A stretch of 64,000 nt of DNA from Maribacter vaceletii (GCF_003634105.1 NZ_RBIQ01000007.1:1426001-1490000), one strand, 5' to 3'. Shown: positions 8,369 through 17,871, counted from the first letter of the stretch. Notes: generated by a model from the letters alone, not told the origin. Program-made: numbers and translations.

Positions 8369-9019
8369 TTATAGTAGGCTTCCCATAATCACGAAGGGTG
8401 CAATTTCGAGTGCGCAAAGGTACAAAATAAAATAGAAAAAATTGTGAGTAATAAATTTTTGATGGTTCTTTAGTACTGTAATCCAGCCAATACCATTAAT
8501 TATTAGTATTAAAATTAGAGTTATATATACTACTGTTGTAGATTCTTTTAAAATATAACAAAGGATTATATTAGCAATAAACATAAGTATTGCGCTATAG
8601 TTTAAGTAAGAAATTTTCTTAAAAATTAATTCAGAAAAGATTTTAATATTACTAAATATAAAGCCATTTCCAATTTGTAAAATAAATTTTATGATTTGAA
8701 ATAATAATACTGTTCCTAGTATTATAAAATAACCAAATAGTTGTTGTTCTGGATGCGGTTGCCAAGTAATACACCAGGCAAAATATAGAAAAAGTGAAAA
8801 ATTTATGATTTGAAATAGTGTAAAAAAGACATTAAACCAATTCATTAATTTTTCCTTTTTATTATACATAAAAATGTATTTATTATTAAAAGGAAGAATT
8901 ATATAATTTAAGAATCTAGTATAGAATAGACTTTTAGCTATAATAATAAATAATAAACTACTAAAAAGTAGAATAGTAATCCAATCTAAAGTTCCAGATG
9001 TTCTATAAATAGGCTCCAT
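8369..9019 (-). CDS. DUF4271 domain membrane protein
   Basis: This 216-residue integral membrane protein has about six or seven hydrophobic helices. It has the DUF4271 features RTSGTLDWITILLF near the N-terminus and a phenylalanine- and tyrosine-rich C-terminal helix ending in GSLL. The function is unknown. Its start codon overlaps the stop codon of the glycosyltransferase gene by one base (TAATG), so the two are translationally linked. Pairing with hemD looks like a conserved flavobacterial neighbourhood. Confidence 0.8.
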   Translation of the reverse strand: MEPIYRTSGTLDWITILLFSSLLFIIIAKSLFYTRFLNYIILPFNNKYIFMYNKKEKLMNWFNVFFTLFQIINFSLFLYFAWCITWQPHPEQQLFGYFIILGTVLLFQIIKFILQIGNGFIFSNIKIFSELIFKKISYLNYSAILMFIANIILCYILKESTTVVYITLILILIINGIGWITVLKNHQKFITHNFFYFILYLCALEIAPFVIMGSLL

Positions 9020-10686
9020 TAGTTTACTTTTATATTGGAACCGTTTAATCCAGAAATAAGGCCATTCTCGGAGATACTTATTTTAAAGTAACTTGGCTTT
9101 TCCATTTTAGATTTAGGTAGTTTTATTTTAAAGTTGGTAGTGTCTTTAGCACTTAAAGTTAAAATATTTTCTTTAAATGCAGTTGGTGTAATAGAAATTA
9201 AATCTTTCACTTTTTTGTATTTATCTAAGTATACTACGGAAAATTTTAATTTTTTAAGAGGTACTACTTTATCATATGGGTTGTATACTTGTAAGGTATA
9301 TTCTGTGGTATGGTTAAGTGTTTCTATGTCTTCTTTTATACTGCACTTAAGTTTTCTATAAGATTCAAAATTTTCGATAAAATTACCGTACAAAAAAGTA
9401 CCATCTATACGCTTGTATTTAATGTCCCCTTTTTTATAGTATTTAGAAACATATAAGACTTTTTTGTTTTGAACAGTTGCTTCTGTCTTATCAATAGTAT
9501 ATTGGTTTTGGCGATAATATATATTATTTAAAGAGAAGGTGTTACTTCCAGTATAAAATGCATACATAGGCGTGGTTCTATAAGAATTTTCAAAAACTAC
9601 TGGAGTATCCCCAATTTGAGAATGTAAGTTATTAACCCATAATTTATTTCCATGTGTTTCATAATAGACAGGAAAAAGTGGCTTGTAAATTAAGCCTATT
9701 CTTAAAATAACTAAAACAATGGTATTTATAATAGCAGTTCTATAAATCCATTTTAATGCATTTTTATTAGTTAGCATATAATTATATGCTAGTATAAATA
9801 AAGGTATAGATATTATTATAACCCATTGTGTTTGTATTCTTCTGTTAAAACTAGAAATAAAGAAAAATATAATAAAACCATAGGTTAGGTACAGTAAAGC
9901 CTTTGTAAAAAGGTCTGTCGCTTTAGTTTTATACAATGCTTTATATACCCATGGGAAAGTAAAACCTAATATAGCTACTAAATTAATGAAGAAACCTACA
10001 GTATATTTTTCAAAGTGATAAGCACCATTTGGGCGTTCATACAAATGGTATTTTATAGAAACAAAATCGTGTTCATATAACCATAAAAAATGTGGTGTGT
10101 AGCATAATAAAGCAATACCTACAGCAATCCATGCATATTTATTTATAGCTAATTTTAAATTAGATAAAATTATAAAGAAAACAACCAAAAATGCATGGTA
10201 CTTACTATACATTAAAGCGGCTATAATAACCCCTAAAAGTATGGCTTTATAGTAGTTAGGGTCTTTTATAAAGTGTTTGTAAACTAAAAGAAAAACACAA
10301 GTAAAAAATACAAGTGGCGTATCTGGTAATGTAAAAAAGCCATATGCGTTTAATAGTGTTAGGGAAAAGGCAAATGTGAAAAAAGGAAGTATATGCTCTC
10401 TTTTTTTAGGGTTATCTATTAAAAGCCATAATATAACTATTGAGCCAATAGAGAGAATACAACTCATAAAACGAACCCCAAGCTCACCACTAAAGAAAAA
10501 ACTACTAATTTTAATAAGAAAAGCTACCATTGGAGGGTGATCAAAGTAACCCCAAGCCATATCTTGAGCATAGTGCCAATAGTAAGCTTCATCATAAATA
10601 AGTTCCGTAAAATACGCCTGTAATAAGTTTAAAACAAGAAGGCTAGCTAATAAAATAACTAGTAATTTAGGAAGCTTTTTTAGCAT
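9019..10686 (-). CDS. Glycosyltransferase family 39 protein (ArnT/PMT-like)
   Basis: This 555-residue polytopic membrane enzyme has about ten helices in the first 330 residues and a soluble periplasmic C-terminal domain. The GT-C catalytic acidic motif appears as LIYDEAYYWHYAQ (about residues 29-41) and WGYFDHPPMVAFL follows, as in family 39 enzymes that use polyprenyl-phosphate sugars. It is divergent from a polyprenol-phosphate mannose synthase gene, which could supply its sugar donor. I infer a shared role in cell-envelope lipid or protein glycosylation. The acceptor is unknown. Confidence 0.8.
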   Translation of the reverse strand: MLKKLPKLLVILLASLLVLNLLQAYFTELIYDEAYYWHYAQDMAWGYFDHPPMVAFLIKISSFFFSGELGVRFMSCILSIGSIVILWLLIDNPKKREHILPFFTFAFSLTLLNAYGFFTLPDTPLVFFTCVFLLVYKHFIKDPNYYKAILLGVIIAALMYSKYHAFLVVFFIILSNLKLAINKYAWIAVGIALLCYTPHFLWLYEHDFVSIKYHLYERPNGAYHFEKYTVGFFINLVAILGFTFPWVYKALYKTKATDLFTKALLYLTYGFIIFFFISSFNRRIQTQWVIIISIPLFILAYNYMLTNKNALKWIYRTAIINTIVLVILRIGLIYKPLFPVYYETHGNKLWVNNLHSQIGDTPVVFENSYRTTPMYAFYTGSNTFSLNNIYYRQNQYTIDKTEATVQNKKVLYVSKYYKKGDIKYKRIDGTFLYGNFIENFESYRKLKCSIKEDIETLNHTTEYTLQVYNPYDKVVPLKKLKFSVVYLDKYKKVKDLISITPTAFKENILTLSAKDTTNFKIKLPKSKMEKPSYFKISISENGLISGLNGSNIKVN

Positions 10687-10790
10687 TTTAAAAAATAATT
10701 TATGTCAAAATTACGAATTCTACTACTTATGTTTCTATTTAAAAAAAGTATAAATACTAAAATCTCATTTTTCTAGAGACATTAAAACAC

Positions 10791-10798
10791 TATTTTTG
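10791..10798 (+). promoter_or_regulatory. Candidate -7 element for the mannose synthase operon
   Basis: TAttTTTG lies 20 bp before the start codon at 10819, at the correct distance for a short leader. A -33 TTG is not evident at 19-21 bp upstream. Confidence 0.45.
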
Positions 10799-10818
10799 TT
10801 AAAATTCAAAAGAATTCA

Positions 10819-11547
10819 ATGTCCGATAGTTTAGTAATAATCCCAACATATAACGAAATAGAAAATGTTGAGGCTATAATTTATGCTGTTTTTGAGTTAA
10901 AGAAAGATTATCATGTTTTAATTGTAGATGATAATTCTCCAGATGGTACTCCTGAAGCTGTATATGCATTACAGAAAAAGTATCCAGATCGTCTTTTTAT
11001 AGAAGTTAGAAAAGAGAAATCTGGATTAGGTACTGCATATATTCATGGATTTAAATGGGCTATAGAAAAAAAGTATGATTACATTTTTGAAATGGATGCC
11101 GATTTTTCTCATACACCATCAGATTTAATAAGATTACATAGAGCTTGCTTAAATGGCGCAGATGTATCTGTTGGCTCGAGATACAAAAAAGGAGTAAATG
11201 TTGTGGATTGGCCTTTATATAGGGTTTTGTTATCCTATGGAGCTTCTTTCTATGTGAAAATGATAACTGGGATGCGGGTACATGATCCTACAGCTGGTTT
11301 TGTATGTTATAGAAGGTATGTTTTAGAGAATGTAAATTTAGATTCTGTTCGTTTTATTGGGTATGCTTTTCAGATAGAAATGAAGTTTAGAGCGTATGTG
11401 CAAAATTATAGTATAGAAGAAGTTTCTATTGTTTTTAGGGACCGTGTAAGAGGAAAATCTAAAATGAGTGGATCAATTATAAAAGAAGCTATTTGGGGTG
11501 TTTTAGTAATGAAACTAAGAAGTCTTTTTCAAAAAAATAAGTTTTAA
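10819..11547 (+). CDS. Polyprenol monophosphomannose synthase (GT2)
   Basis: This 242-residue family 2 glycosyltransferase resembles dolichol-phosphate mannose synthase. It moves mannose (or a similar sugar) from GDP-sugar to polyprenyl phosphate at the cytoplasmic membrane face. The motifs are IPTYNEIENV (about 8-17), VDDNSPDGT (about 34-42) and the metal-binding DADFSH (about 93-98), then RFIGYAFQIEMKFRA. It lacks the C-terminal membrane anchor of some homologues. The dihydroorotase gene follows after 2 bp, so they form an operon with the DUF4296 gene. Confidence 0.9.
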   Translation: MSDSLVIIPTYNEIENVEAIIYAVFELKKDYHVLIVDDNSPDGTPEAVYALQKKYPDRLFIEVRKEKSGLGTAYIHGFKWAIEKKYDYIFEMDADFSHTPSDLIRLHRACLNGADVSVGSRYKKGVNVVDWPLYRVLLSYGASFYVKMITGMRVHDPTAGFVCYRRYVLENVNLDSVRFIGYAFQIEMKFRAYVQNYSIEEVSIVFRDRVRGKSKMSGSIIKEAIWGVLVMKLRSLFQKNKF

Positions 11548-11549
11548 GT

Positions 11550-12884
11550 ATGGGTAGAATTATTATAAAAAATGCTAAAATAGTTAATGAAAATACTATT
11601 TCTGAAAATGACATTTTAATACAGGATGCTATTATTTTAAAAATAGAAAAAAACATTAGTGATGCTACAGCTAAAGTTATAGATGTAGAAGGTAATTATG
11701 TTTTTCCTGGAGTAATAGATGACCAAGTACATTTCCGAGAACCAGGATTAACCCATAAAGGAGATATAGCATCAGAAAGTAGAGCAGCTGTAGCTGGTGG
11801 TATTACTACTTTCATGGAGCAACCAAATACAAATCCGCAAACCACTACAATAGAAAAATTAGAAGCTAAATTTGCATTGGCAAAAGACATTTCTTATGCT
11901 AATTATTCTTTTTTGTTTGGTGGTACAAATGATAATTTAGAAGAAATAAAGCGTTTAGATAAAAATGCTTGTTCAGGTGTAAAGTTATTTTTAGGTTCCT
12001 CTACAGGAAATATGCTTGTAGATAATGAACAAGTAATAGAAAGTATTTTTAACAGTACGCAAATGGTAATTTCTGCACATTGTGAAGACGAAACTACTAT
12101 TAGAGAAAACATGGCTACGTATAAAGCCAAATATGGAGATGATATTCCTATTAAATGCCATCCAGAGATTAGAAGTGCAGAGGCATGTTATATTTCTTCA
12201 TCAAAAGCAATAGCACTTGCTAAGAAAACAGGGGCAAGGTTTCATGTTTTTCATTTAACAACTGCTAAAGAAATGGATTTGTTTCAAAACGATATTCCTT
12301 TAGAACAGAAAAAGATAACTGCAGAGGTTTGTGTACATCATTTATGGTTTTCAGAAGAAGATTATGCAACCAAAGGAACCTTTATAAAATGGAATCCGGC
12401 AGTAAAAAAAGCTACAGATAGAGAAGCTTTATGGAAAGCACTTTTAGATGACCGTATAGATGTTATTGCAACAGACCACGCGCCACATACTTTAGAAGAA
12501 AAAAAGAATGTATATACAAAAGCACCGTCTGGCGGACCTTTGGTACAACATGCTTTACCTGCGCTTTTGCAAAAATATAAAGAGGGTGTTATTTCTTTAG
12601 AAAAGATAGCACAGAAAATGTGTCATAATCCTGCTATTTTATTTGAAATAGAAAAAAGAGGGTTTGTAAAAGAGGGCTATTTTGCAGATTTAGTAGTTGT
12701 AAATACAAATGATGCTTGGAAAGTAACTAAAGAAAATATAGCATACAAATGTGGCTGGTCTCCTTTTGAAGAGCAAACCTTTAACTCTAAAATTACACAT
12801 ACCTTTGTTAATGGGCATTTAGCTTATGAAAATGGAGAATTTTCAGAAAAGCGAAACGGAAAAAGGTTAACTTTTAATAGGTAA
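11550..12884 (+). CDS. pyrC: Dihydroorotase
   Basis: The enzyme closes carbamoyl aspartate to dihydroorotate in pyrimidine synthesis. The 444 residues fit the class I type. Visible metal-site segments are the carbamylated-lysine region SGVKLFLGSS, SAHCEDE, FHVFHLTTAKE and the catalytic-Asp segment IATDHAPHTLEEK. One oddity is that the usual N-terminal DxHxH metal motif reads DDQVHFREPG, so the first His is Gln. I believe this form is common in Bacteroidota PyrC. It is the middle gene of a tightly packed operon (2-bp gaps on both sides). Confidence 0.93.
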   Translation: MGRIIIKNAKIVNENTISENDILIQDAIILKIEKNISDATAKVIDVEGNYVFPGVIDDQVHFREPGLTHKGDIASESRAAVAGGITTFMEQPNTNPQTTTIEKLEAKFALAKDISYANYSFLFGGTNDNLEEIKRLDKNACSGVKLFLGSSTGNMLVDNEQVIESIFNSTQMVISAHCEDETTIRENMATYKAKYGDDIPIKCHPEIRSAEACYISSSKAIALAKKTGARFHVFHLTTAKEMDLFQNDIPLEQKKITAEVCVHHLWFSEEDYATKGTFIKWNPAVKKATDREALWKALLDDRIDVIATDHAPHTLEEKKNVYTKAPSGGPLVQHALPALLQKYKEGVISLEKIAQKMCHNPAILFEIEKRGFVKEGYFADLVVVNTNDAWKVTKENIAYKCGWSPFEEQTFNSKITHTFVNGHLAYENGEFSEKRNGKRLTFNR

Positions 12885-12886
12885 AC

Positions 12887-13294
12887 ATGAAAAAAATAGG
12901 AATTTTTATTTTACTAGTCACTTTTTTTGCTTGCAATGAAAAACTAGTAGAAAAGCCGAAAAATCTTATTCCTAGAGATAAAATGGTTATGATTCTTAAA
13001 GAAATGGCTATTATTAATGCATCAAAGAACACGAATATAGATTTATTAACGGATAATAAAATAGACCCTACAACCTATGTTTTTAATAAATTTAAGATAG
13101 ATAGTGCTCAATTTGTTTTAAGCGATAAATATTATGCAGCAATGCCTTTAGAGTATGAGTCTATATATAAAGAAGTAGATACCTTACTTAATATTGATAA
13201 AGAAAGATTGCAAGCCTTTATTAAAGAAAAGGATAGTTTAAAAATGATTGAAAGGCAGGCCTTAAAAAAGAAAAAGGATAATTTGAAAAAGTAG
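12887..13294 (+). CDS. DUF4296 domain lipoprotein
   Basis: This 135-residue predicted lipoprotein has a signal MKKIGIFILLVTFFAC with the lipobox cysteine at 16, then the family segment LIPRDKMVMILKEMAIINA. The C-terminus is lysine-rich and helical. DUF4296 proteins are found in Bacteroidota and have no known function. It follows dihydroorotase after 2 bp and converges with the epimerase gene 5 bp away. Confidence 0.8.
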   Translation: MKKIGIFILLVTFFACNEKLVEKPKNLIPRDKMVMILKEMAIINASKNTNIDLLTDNKIDPTTYVFNKFKIDSAQFVLSDKYYAAMPLEYESIYKEVDTLLNIDKERLQAFIKEKDSLKMIERQALKKKKDNLKK

Positions 13295-13299
13295 AATAA

Positions 13300-14304
13300 T
13301 TAACGTTCTTTCTTATAAAGTTCAGAACAAAAATCTATAGTTTTTTTAATGTCTTCGAACTCTAGGGCTATTGTTTTTAAAATTTTCTCACTAGAATATA
13401 TTTCTCTGTTTTGTAAAGAAAAAATAGAGTTTTTAGTAATACGTCTTTCTTTTTTAGTTACTAAACAAATAAGCCAATCTGCATAACGCCCTATTTGTAG
13501 CTGCCAAATTTTAAGTTCTTTTTTAGGGGTGTTTTTACCTAAATTAGTGGCAATAAAACTTAGAATTTCTTTAAAACTTAAATTGTTAGAAACGGTAATA
13601 AAGCGTTCATTTTGTATGGGGAGAACCATTAGTTGCTCAAGAATTTTAACAACATCCATAACTGCTATAAAACCAGTTCCTCCAGGAGGGTAATAAGAAT
13701 ACCCTTTGTTGGCAGTTGTAAAAAAAGCTCCACTACCACTTTCCCAAAAACCAGGGCCAATAATTACCCCAGGATTTATAATAACCACAGGAACATTTTC
13801 TTGAGAAGCCCTCCATACCTCCATTTCTGCTTTATATTTTGTTAAAGCATATACATTTGTATGGTCTTCTTTCCATTCATTTTCTTCAGTTGCTTTTTTG
13901 TTTTTAGGGCTTCTGCCAATGGTACCAATGGTGCTAACATATGCCAATTTTTTAACGCTGTTTGCAATACAAAGGTTTACAATATTTGCGGTTCCAATGA
14001 CATTAACTTTTTTTAATTGATGGTATTTCTTTGGGTTAAAAGAAATAAATGCAGCGGCATGGTAAACATACTCTATATTCAAAAAAGCGATTTCAAGAGC
14101 AGGTATGTTTAACAAATCGGCTTTTACCCATTCTATTTTATCAAATAACTCTTGAGGGTTCTCCACATAATATGAAAAAATAGTAGTAACATGTTTTAGG
14201 TTACTACCATCTCTATATATTGCCCTAATAGGTTCTTTGTTCTGTGCCAATTGCAGAAGAAGATGCGAGCCCACTAAACCAGTACCACCAGTAACAAGAA
14301 TCAT
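13300..14304 (-). CDS. NAD-dependent epimerase/dehydratase (extended SDR)
   Basis: This 334-residue extended short-chain dehydrogenase has the N-terminal nucleotide-binding motif VTGGTGLVGSHL (residues 4-15), VYHAAAFISF, and the catalytic YALTKYKAE (YxxxK) preceded by an active-site Ser/Thr region VSTIGTIG. The substrate could be a sugar nucleotide or a hydroxy-ketone compound; the sequence does not say. A TAcaTTTG element at 14309-14316 sits only 4 bp before the start codon, so a leaderless transcript is possible but untested. Confidence 0.85.
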   Translation of the reverse strand: MILVTGGTGLVGSHLLLQLAQNKEPIRAIYRDGSNLKHVTTIFSYYVENPQELFDKIEWVKADLLNIPALEIAFLNIEYVYHAAAFISFNPKKYHQLKKVNVIGTANIVNLCIANSVKKLAYVSTIGTIGRSPKNKKATEENEWKEDHTNVYALTKYKAEMEVWRASQENVPVVIINPGVIIGPGFWESGSGAFFTTANKGYSYYPPGGTGFIAVMDVVKILEQLMVLPIQNERFITVSNNLSFKEILSFIATNLGKNTPKKELKIWQLQIGRYADWLICLVTKKERRITKNSIFSLQNREIYSSEKILKTIALEFEDIKKTIDFCSELYKKER

Positions 14305-14430
14305 ATATCAAATGTAGCAAAAGCAGGGGAAGTTAGCATAATGTTGTGTATAATTTTTAGAAATAGATTTTTTTAGAATCTAGGAGTAATAAGATTAGCT
14401 ATGTAGATGGGAGAATGTAGTAATAACTTT

Positions 14431-14438
14431 TATATTTG
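14431..14438 (+). promoter_or_regulatory. Candidate -7 element for tyrS
   Basis: TAtaTTTG lies 28 bp before the ATG at 14467. It falls inside the open upstream extension of the frame, which supports the downstream start for tyrS rather than the ATG at 14407. Confidence 0.5.
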
Positions 14439-14466
14439 CACCGTACTTATTGAAAATAGAATTATA

Positions 14467-15762
14467 ATGGCTACCAATTTTGTAGAAGAGTTAAAATGGC
14501 GTGGAATGTTGCATGATGCAATGCCAGGAACAGAAGAACATTTATTATCTGGAATGCAATCTGCTTATGTAGGAATAGATCCAACAGCCGATTCTTTACA
14601 TATTGGTCATTTAGTAGGGGTTATGATGTTAAAACACTTTCAATTAGCAGGCCATAAACCGTATGCTTTAATTGGTGGTGCTACAGGTATGATTGGGGAT
14701 CCTTCTGGAAAATCTGCAGAGCGTAATTTATTAGATGAAAAAACATTGCGTCATAACCAAGCAGGATTACAAGAACAATTATCTCGTTTTTTAGATTTTA
14801 AGAGTGATGCTAATAATGCAGCTGTTCTTGTAAATAATTATGATTGGATGAAAAATTTTTCATTCCTAGAATTTATTCGTGATGTGGGTAAACATATTAC
14901 AATAAATTATATGATGGCAAAAGATTCTGTAAAAAAACGCCTTTCATCCGAAGCTAAAGAAGGAATGTCTTTTACAGAGTTTACCTACCAAATGGTGCAG
15001 GGATATGATTTTTTACACCTTTTTAGAGAGCATAATTGTACCCTACAAATGGGAGGTAGTGACCAATGGGGAAATATTACTACAGGTACAGAATTAATTA
15101 GAAGAATTGGTGGCGGTAAAGGCTATGCACTTACGTGTCCATTAATTACTAAAGCAGACGGAACAAAATTTGGAAAAACAGAAGGTGGTAACGTTTGGTT
15201 AGATGCCAATAGAACATCGCCTTATAAATTCTACCAATATTGGTTAAATACTTCAGATGCCGATGCAGAGAAATATATAAAAATATTCACGTTTATCTCT
15301 AAAGATGAAATAGAGGTTTTGGTAAAAGAACACCAAGAAGCACCACATATGCGTTTATTACAAAAACGTTTAGCAGATGAAATTACGGTTTCTGTACATT
15401 CGCAAGAAGATTTAGATAACGCAAAGAAAGCTAGTAATATCTTGTTTGGAAAATCTACTTCAGAAGATTTAAAAACATTAGATGAGAAAACATTTTTAGA
15501 CGTTTTTGATGGTGTGCCACAAGCAGAAATACCAGTGTCTGAATTGGAAGAAGGTTTAGATATGATTGGAGCCTTAGCTGCAAAAACAGGCTTTTTAGGG
15601 TCTAATGGGGAAGCACGTAGAGAATTAAAGCAGAATTCTATCTCTGTAAATAAAGAAAAAGTTAAAGAAGATTATACCATAACAAAATCGGATTTAATTA
15701 ATGATAAGTTTGTTTTGTTACAACGAGGTAAGAAAAACTATTTTGTGTTGGTAGTTAAATAG
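14467..15762 (+). CDS. tyrS: Tyrosyl-tRNA synthetase
   Basis: This 431-residue class I synthetase charges tRNA-Tyr. The HIGH motif appears as HIGHLVG (about 42-48), the tyrosine-binding [10 protein letters not shown] follows at about 197-206, and KFGKTEGG stands in the KMSKS position as in TyrRS. A C-terminal S4 RNA-binding domain ends the protein (SISVNKEKV). I chose the ATG at 14467 because the protein then begins [14 protein letters not shown] as in homologues and because a promoter element lies just upstream. Confidence 0.96.
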   Translation: MATNFVEELKWRGMLHDAMPGTEEHLLSGMQSAYVGIDPTADSLHIGHLVGVMMLKHFQLAGHKPYALIGGATGMIGDPSGKSAERNLLDEKTLRHNQAGLQEQLSRFLDFKSDANNAAVLVNNYDWMKNFSFLEFIRDVGKHITINYMMAKDSVKKRLSSEAKEGMSFTEFTYQMVQGYDFLHLFREHNCTLQMGGSDQWGNITTGTELIRRIGGGKGYALTCPLITKADGTKFGKTEGGNVWLDANRTSPYKFYQYWLNTSDADAEKYIKIFTFISKDEIEVLVKEHQEAPHMRLLQKRLADEITVSVHSQEDLDNAKKASNILFGKSTSEDLKTLDEKTFLDVFDGVPQAEIPVSELEEGLDMIGALAAKTGFLGSNGEARRELKQNSISVNKEKVKEDYTITKSDLINDKFVLLQRGKKNYFVLVVK

Positions 15763-15809
15763 CGCAACTTAAACTAGTTTTTTACATCTTAGAACAAAGA
15801 AAAACAGTA

Positions 15810-16247
15810 ATGAAATCTCTAATTAAGTATCTTTTTTTTACAGTATTAGTAACTTCTTGTAGTAATAAAGAGGAAGTAAAAGAGCCTACTTTAGATGTTA
15901 ACTCAGAAAAATGGGAACTTGTAAAAACTACAGGGAATTTCATGGGGTCGGAAACCACAGGAGAAGATATGGAGTGGCAAGAATATTATATTTTTAATTC
16001 CGACGCTACTTTTTTTAAATCTAGAGATTGGGATAATGCAGTAAAAGAAGCCTCTGGAAAGTATGCTAAAGAGGTACTTGATGGGCAAGAGTATTTAGAA
16101 CTTGTCTACTCTTCGGGAGAAGAACTTATAGGTAATTGTACAGGAGACAATAAAGAGCAATTGTTTTATAAAAAAGGAGATGTTTTAAGAGGTAATTGGG
16201 GTAATTGCGACGGTCCTATATTAGAATATAAGCAACTAAAAAAATAA
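15810..16247 (+). CDS. Small lipoprotein of unknown function
   Basis: This 145-residue protein has a lipoprotein signal (MKSLIKYLFFTVLVTSC, Cys17). The mature part looks like a small beta-rich domain with the segments WELVKTTGNFMG, YYIFNSDATFFKS and GQEYLELVYSSG. This pattern resembles lipocalin-like or META-type proteins of Bacteroidota, but I cannot assign a family. It follows tyrS after 47 bp and ends one base from the convergent LuxE-like gene. Confidence 0.7.
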   Translation: MKSLIKYLFFTVLVTSCSNKEEVKEPTLDVNSEKWELVKTTGNFMGSETTGEDMEWQEYYIFNSDATFFKSRDWDNAVKEASGKYAKEVLDGQEYLELVYSSGEELIGNCTGDNKEQLFYKKGDVLRGNWGNCDGPILEYKQLKK

Positions 16248-16248
16248 T

Positions 16249-17229
16249 TTAAAGTACTAACAAATTACAACCTCGAATATCTGAATGGTCAAAACGGCCT
16301 AGAATTTCAAAAGTGTCATTTTCATAAACCTTACCAAGATCTTGTGTTGCAATAAAAGAGCAAGAATTTATATTTGCTAAATCTATAACATTAACGCCTC
16401 CTGTTTTTCCATAGCCTTGTAACGTTAGTGGGTCTTCTGTATCTCTAGTAAGAACTTTCATCCATGGAGGGCAGTTAAAAATGCCATTACCATTAGAATA
16501 CCCTTGCGATAATAGCTCGGTCATGCCATACTCCGAATGAATTTTAGAAACACCAAAACCTTTTTTTAAAGTTTCATGTAATTCTTCTCTAATCATTTCT
16601 TTACGTCTACCTTTCATTCCACCAGTTTCCATTACAATAGTGTTTTTTAAATGTAATTGGTTGGCTTCAACCAAGTCTAACAAAGCAAAGGAAACGCCTA
16701 TTAAAAGTATTTTTGTATTGCTGTCTTGTAGTGTTTTTAAAGTTTCTAATAAAGTATCCGTATTATTTAAAAAAAAGCCACTTTTTGGGTGTTCACTTTT
16801 TTTTATCAAATCGTCTACCATATAAATTAAAGAAGAGCCTTTGCGCTCCAAATAAGAAGGTAATAATGCTAAAACACAATATTCTGTTATAGAACCATAA
16901 AAGTGTTTAAAAGCCTTTAAATAGCTTTCTTCATATAGTTTGGTATCTGTAACATAATGCTTGCTGGTAATAGAGCCAGTAGTACCGCTACTCGTAAATA
17001 TTGTTCCTGCTTTTTCTTTTCCGGAAAGTATAGTTTTAGATTTAAAAAAATCTATAGGAATAAAAGGAATTTCTTGGATTTGGGACACATTGGAAACGTC
17101 TTTTCCTAAATGATTACAAAACTCTTGGTACACCAAATTTGTTTTGTATTGATGTTTAAAAACTTGTATTGCCAAAGCATTAAAATCTGCTTTAGAATTT
17201 ATAGTAAAAATGTGTTTTGTGTCTATCAT
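16249..17229 (-). CDS. LuxE-like acyl-protein synthetase / acyltransferase
   Basis: This 326-residue protein is related to LuxE and other adenylate-forming enzymes. The ATP-binding loop TSSGTTGS lies at about 79-86, and EYGMTELLSQGY (about 238-249) matches the adenylation-family YGxTE motif. LuxE activates fatty acids as acyl-AMP. No luciferase or lux reductase genes are nearby, so bioluminescence is not implied. A role in making an acylated envelope or secondary-metabolite product is possible. The start is MIDTKHIFTI. Confidence 0.75.
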   Translation of the reverse strand: MIDTKHIFTINSKADFNALAIQVFKHQYKTNLVYQEFCNHLGKDVSNVSQIQEIPFIPIDFFKSKTILSGKEKAGTIFTSSGTTGSITSKHYVTDTKLYEESYLKAFKHFYGSITEYCVLALLPSYLERKGSSLIYMVDDLIKKSEHPKSGFFLNNTDTLLETLKTLQDSNTKILLIGVSFALLDLVEANQLHLKNTIVMETGGMKGRRKEMIREELHETLKKGFGVSKIHSEYGMTELLSQGYSNGNGIFNCPPWMKVLTRDTEDPLTLQGYGKTGGVNVIDLANINSCSFIATQDLGKVYENDTFEILGRFDHSDIRGCNLLVL

Positions 17230-17300
17230 TTGCTATTGCAAAAATAGCCAAAAATGTCAAGAGGTACTTTATATATAAGATAGTATGTAGTTTACTAATT

Positions 17301-17624
17301 TTATTTAACTACCAATTTTCTACTAGTAGATTTTTCATTTTCAATAACGGTAACCACGTATACTCCAGATACTAATCTAGATACATCTAAGTTTTTATTA
17401 TTAATACGGTTTGTTAAAACAATTTCTCCAAAGACATCATAGATTATAACCTCTTTTTCGTTATTATTTTTCGTAGTAATATAAACCAATCCGTTAGACA
17501 CTGGATTAGGGTATAATTTAAATTCTGCAATTTCACTACCAGAGTTATTAAAAGAATTTTTATCTTCTTGAGAAGATACAGTGTAGGATACTACTATAAG
17601 TAGGAGCAAGTAGATTTTTTTCAT
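17301..17624 (-). CDS. Orphan T9SS type A sorting-domain protein
   Basis: This 107-residue secreted protein has a signal peptide (MKKIYLLLLIVVSYTVSSQ), a 15-residue linker and then a complete type A T9SS C-terminal domain. The domain runs from FKLYPNP through ISNGLVYI-like strands and YDVFGE to SGVYVVTV and ends in KLVVK. There is no passenger domain. It is a paralogue of the next gene on the left-going strand (17872-18180). T9SS domains normally carry a protein across the outer membrane, so a bare one is unusual; see findings. Confidence 0.85.
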   Translation of the reverse strand: MKKIYLLLLIVVSYTVSSQEDKNSFNNSGSEIAEFKLYPNPVSNGLVYITTKNNNEKEVIIYDVFGEIVLTNRINNKNLDVSRLVSGVYVVTVIENEKSTSRKLVVK

Positions 17625-17727
17625 AAGTATTGATTTGGGATCAATACTGTAAAGATATAGTATTGTTTTATTGGTGGTTATAAAATGTTGTGAATTGCAA
17701 TAAATTGTATGTCAATACATTACAAAG

Positions 17728-17741
17728 TGCTTTTCATCGAT
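17728..17741. repeat. Inverted copy of the TTTCATCGAT word
   Basis: TGCTTTTCATCGAT matches 13 of 14 positions with the reverse complement of the two tandem words at 18265-18278 and 18284-18297. The two sites flank the small T9SS gene and its downstream repeat. Confidence 0.4.
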
Positions 17742-17780
17742 AAAGTTGGTAAAACAACGCGAGCAAATTAAGATTTGTTA

Positions 17781-17870
17781 CTCGATAATCGAAATTTAAA
17801 TGCTCCGAGGTTTGCTTCGAAATAAAAATTAGTTTCCTAAGAAATGTCTCGCGGGCTTACCCCGAAGTAG
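17781..17870 (-). repeat. 90-bp structured dispersed repeat, copy 1
   Basis: This copy aligns along its full length with 35263-35352. Read in the direction of the upstream T9SS gene it begins right after the stop codon and can fold into several small hairpins. The best conserved is TTAGGAAACTAA (4-bp stem, GAAA tetraloop); the others are a GGG/CCC hairpin and CGATTATCG. It is less well paired than copy 2 and looks partly decayed. Confidence 0.7.
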
Positions 17871-17871
17871 T

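Noticed and set aside
14407-14466. N-terminal extension of tyrS
   Set aside because: A TAnnTTTG element lies within it, so it is probably upstream of or at the transcription start.
16249-17229. Bioluminescence (lux) operon suggested by the LuxE-like gene
   Set aside because: No luxA, luxB, luxC or luxD is nearby; LuxE-like proteins occur in many non-luminous flavobacteria.
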